Shown here one piece after another: positions 41,163 through 45,073 of a DNA stretch of 45,073 nucleotides. Position 1 is the stretch's first letter. Every line of letters begins with the position of its first letter. Source of the stretch: Acidimicrobiales bacterium (GTDB taxonomy: Bacteria > Actinomycetota > Acidimicrobiia > Acidimicrobiales > Iamiaceae); the NCBI GenBank assembly GCA_020439505.1, contig JAGQSO010000050.1, forward strand, positions 1 through 45,073, given 5' to 3'. Under the pieces are notes generated by a model. That model was not told the origin of the DNA, searched no databases, and was given only the letters and a program-made list of their open reading frames with translations. The translations under genes and the position numbers were made by a program.

Positions 41163-42299
41163 GTGACGGGACCCCTGAGTCGTCGAACGCTCCTTGCGGG
41201 CGCGGCGGCGTCGGTGGCGTCGGCGGCTGTCGGAGCTTGTAGCGGTGAACGCGCAACGACCCGGTCCACCCGATCATCGGGAACAGGTTCGGAACCGACG
41301 ACCGTGACCACCCAGCAGACCCCGTCATCAGGGCCCGTTGCCGGTGCCCCCTATGTGCCGCCGGCGGCCAGCGCCGGTGAATGGCAGGCCACCCCGGCAT
41401 CGTCGGTTGGTTGGTCCGACGATGGGCTGGAAGCCGTCGCCCGGCTCGCGGAGGAGACCAACAGCCGCGCCATCACCGTGACGGTGGGAGGACGACTCTT
41501 GTTGGAGCGTTACTTCGCCGCCTTCGACGAGGAGACCGCGGCCGACGTGGCCTCGGTCCAAAAGAGTGTCATGTCGACCTTGGTGGGGATGTCGGTCGAG
41601 CGTGACGAGTTGGATCTGGACCAAACCGTGTCGTCGGTCCTCCCGGCCGGATGGAGCAGAGCGGGAGCGGCCGAGGCCGAGATCACGGTCCGGCACCTGC
41701 TCACGATGTCGAGTGGCCTGCATCCCCGACGATTGACGCAGGTGTCCGAGCCGGGCAGCACCTTCGACTACAACACCGCGGCCTACCAGAAGCTCCGACC
41801 CGTGCTCGAGACGGTGACCGGCCGAGATATCGACACCTTGAGCCGCGAGCGCTTGTTCGACCCGGTGGGCATGAGCGATGCGACGCTGTGGGCACCTCGT
41901 CCCGACCGGCCCACCAACCGAGATGCCACCGGGGCGTTGCACTGGGGGCTCAGCGTCGCGGCCCGGGACCTGGCCCGATTCGGTCTGTTGGCCCTGCGCC
42001 AGGGCACATGGGGCGATGTCGTCCTCGTCTCGTCGGCCTGGTTCGCCCAGGCCTGGACCCCGTCCCCAGCCGAGCCGGGCTATGGGTACCTATGGTGGCT
42101 GTTGGGGCACAACAGGGACGTCAGCGGCGGTCCGGAGGACTGGGTGGCTGCGCTGGGCGCGAACGACCAAAAGGTGTATGTGGTCCCCAGCTTGGACCTG
42201 GTGGTGACCCGCCAGGGGTTGTCAGCCAAGGAGCAGGGCGAGGCACGAACGTCCTATGACATGCAGCTCATGACAGCGGTGCTGGACGCTCGCTCCTGA
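41163..42299 (+). CDS. Tat-exported lipoprotein serine hydrolase (beta-lactamase class C fold)
   Basis: 378 residues from the GTG at 41163. The N-terminus is a twin-arginine lipoprotein signal (SRRTLLAGAAAS, lipobox AVGAC with Cys26), followed by a Ser/Thr-rich linker to about residue 60. The hydrolase domain has the SxxK motif in ASVQKS near 130, a Tyr motif in FDYNTAAYQ near 200, and GYGYLWWL near 310. The overall layout is like 6-aminohexanoate-dimer hydrolases and other class C family esterases/amidases, not true penicillinases. Expected on the outer face of the membrane. Stands alone. Confidence 0.85.
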   Translation: MTGPLSRRTLLAGAAASVASAAVGACSGERATTRSTRSSGTGSEPTTVTTQQTPSSGPVAGAPYVPPAASAGEWQATPASSVGWSDDGLEAVARLAEETNSRAITVTVGGRLLLERYFAAFDEETAADVASVQKSVMSTLVGMSVERDELDLDQTVSSVLPAGWSRAGAAEAEITVRHLLTMSSGLHPRRLTQVSEPGSTFDYNTAAYQKLRPVLETVTGRDIDTLSRERLFDPVGMSDATLWAPRPDRPTNRDATGALHWGLSVAARDLARFGLLALRQGTWGDVVLVSSAWFAQAWTPSPAEPGYGYLWWLLGHNRDVSGGPEDWVAALGANDQKVYVVPSLDLVVTRQGLSAKEQGEARTSYDMQLMTAVLDARS

Positions 42300-42425
42300 C
42301 CGGGATTCCCTGTCTGTCCGGGCCCTATCTGCCCAGGGGGTGAGACAGTTGCGGGAATCGATCATCCCCACAGAGCGAGATCCGCAGAGCCCTCAGCCGC
42401 GACCTCGCCGTTGCGGGTGATTTGG

Positions 42426-42812
42426 TTAGGACCGGAGGTCGCGCCACTGCCATGTCGACCCGTCGACTAGGAGTTCGGGGTCGCCTGTCCAAAGGGTTGC
42501 GCTGCTGGCGACGGTGAGTGCCGCGGCGAACGCGTCGGCGTAAGCCATTGGGTGATCGGCCTTGATCCGGGCGGCGTCGATGACGAGCCTCTCGTCAGGC
42601 AGTCGTGCGTCGATCACGTCGCGAAGATCCCGAACCGTCTCTTGTGCGGCATCCTCGCTGTGGAGGCGTCGCAGGACGTAGTGGACCTCACCGAGGTTGA
42701 TCCACGACATCAGCGGCTTCTCTCGGGCGAGCAGATCACTGATCAACTCGGCGGAAGGGTTGGTGTTCTCCAGGTAACGGAGGACCGCCCACGAGTCCAG
42801 GACGACGGTCAC
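42426..42812 (-). CDS. PIN-domain toxin (VapC-like)
   Basis: 128-residue PIN protein: Asp in VVLDSWAVLRYL, Glu in NLGEVHYVL, Asp in YADAFAAALT and Asp in WTGDPELL make the acidic site. It is translated after its AbrB-type antitoxin through an ATGA overlap (42809-42812). It is the third PIN toxin of the window and differs from the other two in the WINLGEVHYVL segment. Confidence 0.9.
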   Translation of the reverse strand: MTVVLDSWAVLRYLENTNPSAELISDLLAREKPLMSWINLGEVHYVLRRLHSEDAAQETVRDLRDVIDARLPDERLVIDAARIKADHPMAYADAFAAALTVASSATLWTGDPELLVDGSTWQWRDLRS

Positions 42813-43039
42813 CTGGCTCTGTCGCGGGCTTGGTCAGCGGCGCGATCGCCCTCGAGCTCCTGGGTCAATGCCAAGTCCGAGAATCGCCCTCGGAGCGGTC
42901 GGCGGTGCGCGCTAGGCCGGACTGCGACGTGGTCGTCGTGGAGCCAGAAGTTGACCTCGTCGCCGGGCTCGATCCCGAGTTGGTCGCGTAAATCCTTGGG
43001 TATGACGACCTGCCCCTTGGCGCCGACCCGGTGAGTCAT
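42809..43039 (-). CDS. AbrB-type antitoxin (VapB-like)
   Basis: 76 residues: AbrB/MazE-like N-terminus VGAKGQVVIPKDLRDQLGI (about 5-23), then VNFWLHDDHVAVRP and a basic C-terminus for toxin contact. A TATACT -10-like box lies only ~9 bases upstream of the ATG on the minus strand, so the message may be nearly leaderless and autorepressed at the start. Confidence 0.88.
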   Translation of the reverse strand: MTHRVGAKGQVVIPKDLRDQLGIEPGDEVNFWLHDDHVAVRPSAHRRPLRGRFSDLALTQELEGDRAADQARDRAR

Positions 43040-43478
43040 ACCTATCAGTATAACCCTAGAATAGACAGCGTTTCGAGTCCTCCTCGTCCCGCATCAGGCC
43101 GTGCCGGATTGCATGAGAATGCATGTTGGCGCATCACGGTGGGATTTTGTTGATGAAGGGGTCGTCGGGGGTCCGGCTCCAGCGTGGTGGAGTCGCTGCG
43201 TCTGTTGTACGGACATCCCGAGATCGACTGTGAGTCCGCGGGCGCGAGCGTGGACGCGAGCAGATCCCGCAGGTACGGCAGGATCGGACCGAGGGGAGCC
43301 CTCGGTCCGATGCCCGCACAGCGACAGCGATTGGACATCGGAGTAGGTGCGAGCCGAGTTTGGGCAGGTTCTCGAAGGTCTCAAGTTGTAACTGTTCAGC
43401 GGTGGTCTGAGTCGGCTTGGAATCGCGCGGTGTGTGGGGGTCCGCTACGGAACGCGCGCGGTGGGGTAGACCGGTGGC
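43040..43478. other. Unassigned stretch with a strong hairpin
   Basis: 439 bases between the antitoxin and an IS66-like remnant. No gene is convincing on either strand. It contains a perfect 12-bp inverted repeat at 43284-43310. Near 43389 the sequence TGTAACTGTTCAG could be an IS66-family end, but this is only a guess. Confidence 0.4.
43284..43310. repeat. Perfect 12-bp inverted repeat (hairpin)
   Basis: TCGGACCGAGGG (43284-43295) - GAG - CCCTCGGTCCGA (43299-43310). All 12 pairs match, with a 3-base loop. It is not followed by a T run on either strand, so it is not a standard terminator. Its location among IS fragments suggests a mobile-element end structure or a REP-like element. Confidence 0.85.
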
Positions 43479-43800
43479 GTGACCCGGATTGCTGAGTTGG
43501 AAGCTCGTTTGGAGCTGGCTTTGGCTGAGGTCGAACGGTTGCGGGCACGGGTGGCCGAGTTGGAGGGCCAGCTCGCGAAGAACTCGACGAACTCGTCGAT
43601 GCCGCCATCTCGTGACGACGCGACTGCCCGTGCTGAGCGGGCCAAGCGGGCGTCCCAGCGTCCCAAATCGTCTCGTAAACCTGGTGGGCAGAAGGGCCGG
43701 CAGGGCAGCACGATGAGTCGGGTCGATGACCCTGACCACACAGTCGATGGATTCGACACCCGCATCGTGGCCGGGGAACCCGCGCACGTCACGCACCCCG
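43479..43800 (+). pseudogene. IS66-family transposase, N-terminal fragment
   Basis: From the GTG at 43479 the frame has the IS66 TnpC N-terminus: a leucine-zipper helix (IAELEARLELALAEVERLR), then AKNSTNSSMPPSRD, KPGGQKGRQGSTM and VDDPDHTVD. After about residue 105 the likeness stops where an IS3-type fragment begins on the opposite strand, so the catalytic domain is lost. The remaining open frame to 44075 is antisense to the IS3 gene and not real. Confidence 0.75.
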
Positions 43801-43835
43801 TCCGCCTGTCCCGAACCCGTGTACCCACAACGCTC

Positions 43836-44177
43836 TCAGCCGACCCGGGCCCTCAACCCACCCACACAAGGGTCAGGAGCGCCCGAGATCTTCTGCTTCG
43901 CCGCGGCCAACTGTGCTTCGAGCGCTCGTACCCGGACCTTCGCGGGATCCTTGCCCGTCGCGGGCGGGCCTGGACGTTTGGTCCCGAGGGTGCCGTCGTC
44001 GATCTGACGGCCCGACTTCGACACATGAGACTGATAGATCTGCTCACGACGCAGCACACCGCCACGCTCCGTTGAGTTCGAAGCTGCCCGATAGTCCGCG
44101 ACGATCCGACGTTTGTCCTCGACACTGAACCGGCGGCGGGTCCGGGTCACCTCAACACGAGTAGATTCTGCTGCCAT
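43836..44177 (-). pseudogene. IS3-family OrfA fragment
   Basis: From the ATG at 44177 (AGGAGGA ribosome-binding site just upstream) it encodes RRRFSVEDKRRIVADYRAAS and LRREQIYQSHVSKS-like helix-turn-helix text of IS3-family OrfA, then ALEAQLAAAKQKI, the coiled-coil part. The 3' end is cut by the IS66 fragment, which replaces the last residues and the whole OrfB. It may have belonged to the same element as the IS3-like part at 44.9-45.07 kb, but the two are not contiguous. Confidence 0.7.
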
Positions 44178-44257
44178 AGTTCTTCCTCCTGGAAGACTCA
44201 ATACCGGCAACCCCTATACTGCCACACGACGGTTCAAGCCTCACCCGGCAAGACTCC

Positions 44258-44551
44258 TTAAGTAGAAGTAGCTTCGCTACTTCTACGCTTCTTGACCATG
44301 TAGGTAGCGATAATGGCCCCGCTTGCGCCTACAACGATTGCCATCAACCCACGTCTCTTAGCGGCCACTGCACAGGTGTCGCTACGTCCGTTTGAGTCTT
44401 TGGGGATATCGCCGTCGCTGTATCCCGGCGAGAGTAGGATCGCAGCAGGTATGTCGCCACACCCGTAACCGGCCTCGTTGCGGACTGGCGCCACAAGCAG
44501 GACTAGTACCGCGACCGCCGCTACTGCGAGTAGTAATGTCGAGATGCGCAT
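44258..44551 (-). CDS. Small two-pass membrane protein of unknown function
   Basis: 97 residues from the ATG at 44551 (GAGG upstream). Residues ~4-24 (STLLLAVAAVAVLVLLVAPV) are a membrane segment or signal anchor. A short loop with two cysteines (GYGCGDIP, SDTCAVA) follows, then a second membrane segment (GLMAIVVGASGAIIATYMV) and a basic KKRR tail. The Cys-x...-Cys loop is probably outside and could be disulfide-linked. Lower GC than average. It lies between IS fragments; family not recognised. Confidence 0.55.
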   Translation of the reverse strand: MRISTLLLAVAAVAVLVLLVAPVRNEAGYGCGDIPAAILLSPGYSDGDIPKDSNGRSDTCAVAAKRRGLMAIVVGASGAIIATYMVKKRRSSEATST

Positions 44552-44645
44552 TCCAACCTCGCTTGTTTTCAGCTCGACGAGCAATGGACAAGTCGGGTGA
44601 CTACCAGATGCAGCGTGGAGATGGTGTACTGAGGGGTAGGCGAGT

Positions 44646-45073
44646 TCAACCGGTCATAGCGACAGCTGCATGGTAGCGGTCTGCGGCGGTGTTCCAGCCG
44701 AGTGAGCGTCGGGGGATGGTGTTGATGCGGTGGGCGATGCGGTCGAGGTCGGTTTGGGTGTAGGTGGAGAGGTCAGTGCCTTTGCGAAGCCAGCGGCGGA
44801 TGAGGCCGTTGGTGTTCTCGTTGGTGGGTCGTTGCCAGGGTTTGTGGGGGTCGCAGAAGTAGATGGTGATCCCGCTGGCTTGAGTGTATTGCGACCCGGC
44901 ATCGGCGTGGCCGATGAGCTCACCGTGGGTGATCGGGTGGCCTTCTCGGGCTCGTTGCCAGATGGCCATGCGCAGCGGGTCCATGACCAGATCGGTCTCT
45001 TTGGTCGTCGCAGCGTTCCAAGCAACAATCCGCTGCGCGTAGACATCGACGATGAACGCCACGTAGACGAACC
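44646..45073 (-). pseudogene. Chimeric IS3/IS30 transposase fragment, cut by the window edge
   Basis: One open frame on the minus strand enters from the window edge. Its first part (FIVDVYAQRIVAWNAATTK, LRMAIWQRAREGHPI, HADAGSQYT) is the IS3-family OrfB catalytic region. From GITIYFCDPHKPWQR on it is the IS30-family C-terminus (NENTNGLIRRWLRKGTDLS, LNTIPRRSLGW-like end). The join lies near QYT-QASG, about 44890-44875. The second catalytic Asp and the Glu are both present, but only 27 residues apart instead of the ~33-35 usual for these families, so activity is doubtful. The true start lies outside the window. Confidence 0.65.

Noticed and set aside
43800..44075. C-terminal continuation of the IS66-like protein
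   Set aside because: After about 43800 the plus-strand frame is antisense to the IS3 OrfA fragment and has no IS66 features.
1..45073. tRNA or rRNA genes
   Set aside because: Reading for T-loop (GGTTCGAATCC-like) and rRNA-conserved strings on both strands gave nothing convincing; a covariance-model scan was not possible.

Overview
The window is GC-rich DNA from a member of the Actinomycetota. Three features support this: an actinobacterial-type integration host factor (mIHF) beside rpoZ, a PriA that has lost its helicase motifs, and the order mihF - kinase - rpoZ - coaBC - metK - priA - def - fmt - rsmB - rib genes. A deep-branching class such as Acidimicrobiia would fit, but that placement is inference. 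No rRNA, tRNA, CRISPR array or prophage was recognised.

Layout. (1) 1-18.4 kb is a dense plus-strand housekeeping block. It holds an amidase, mIHF, a CMP-kinase-like enzyme where gmk usually sits, omega subunit, CoaBC, MetK and PriA, then a convergent pair of minus-strand methyltransferases. Def, Fmt, RsmB and a MogA/MoaB protein follow, then an FMN riboswitch and the riboflavin operon ribD-ribE-ribBA-ribH, a membrane protein, an FKBP isomerase, HisG and a small cold-shock-like protein. (2) 18.5-21.8 kb is an accessory island of lower GC. It has two small secreted proteins, a GNAT-acyl-carrier-protein fusion broken by two in-frame TAG codons, an IS1182-like remnant, a ribbon-helix-helix/PIN toxin-antitoxin pair, and a second, internally deleted copy of one secreted-protein gene. 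(3) 21.8-28.8 kb returns to housekeeping: a DUF1844 protein, infC (apparent ATA start), rpmI, rplT, a SpoU methyltransferase, pheS, pheT and a DUF2510 protein. (4) 28.8-39.7 kb is a minus-strand catabolic or lipid-modifying operon led by a TetR regulator. In transcription order it encodes a cytochrome P450, an SDR, a CYP51-ferredoxin fusion, an NTF2-like protein, an aldehyde dehydrogenase, an SDR, a 3-hydroxyisobutyrate-dehydrogenase-like enzyme, a CMD-family protein, an unrecognised 425-residue protein and an alpha/beta hydrolase. (5) 39.8-45.1 kb is a second accessory area. It has two AbrB/PIN toxin-antitoxin pairs, a Tat-lipoprotein serine hydrolase, a small membrane protein and several broken insertion sequences, including an in-frame IS3/IS30 chimera at the window edge.

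How the genes work together. The first block supplies translation initiation and N-formylmethionine processing (fmt, def, infC), rRNA modification, cofactor supply (CoA, SAM, flavin) and nucleotide kinases. The riboflavin operon carries an FMN aptamer and, upstream of it, an unexplained operator-like dyad. The P450 operon is tightly packed (stop/start overlaps at most joints) and resembles, from memory, the Mycobacterium tuberculosis cyp51 neighbourhood (Rv0763c-Rv0771). Here the ferredoxin is fused to the C-terminus of CYP51, an arrangement best known from Methylococcus capsulatus. I regard this operon as the most interesting system in the window. The amber-interrupted GNAT-ACP gene, the deleted gene copy flanking the island, the RsmB lacking an RNA-binding segment, and the kinase in the gmk slot come next.
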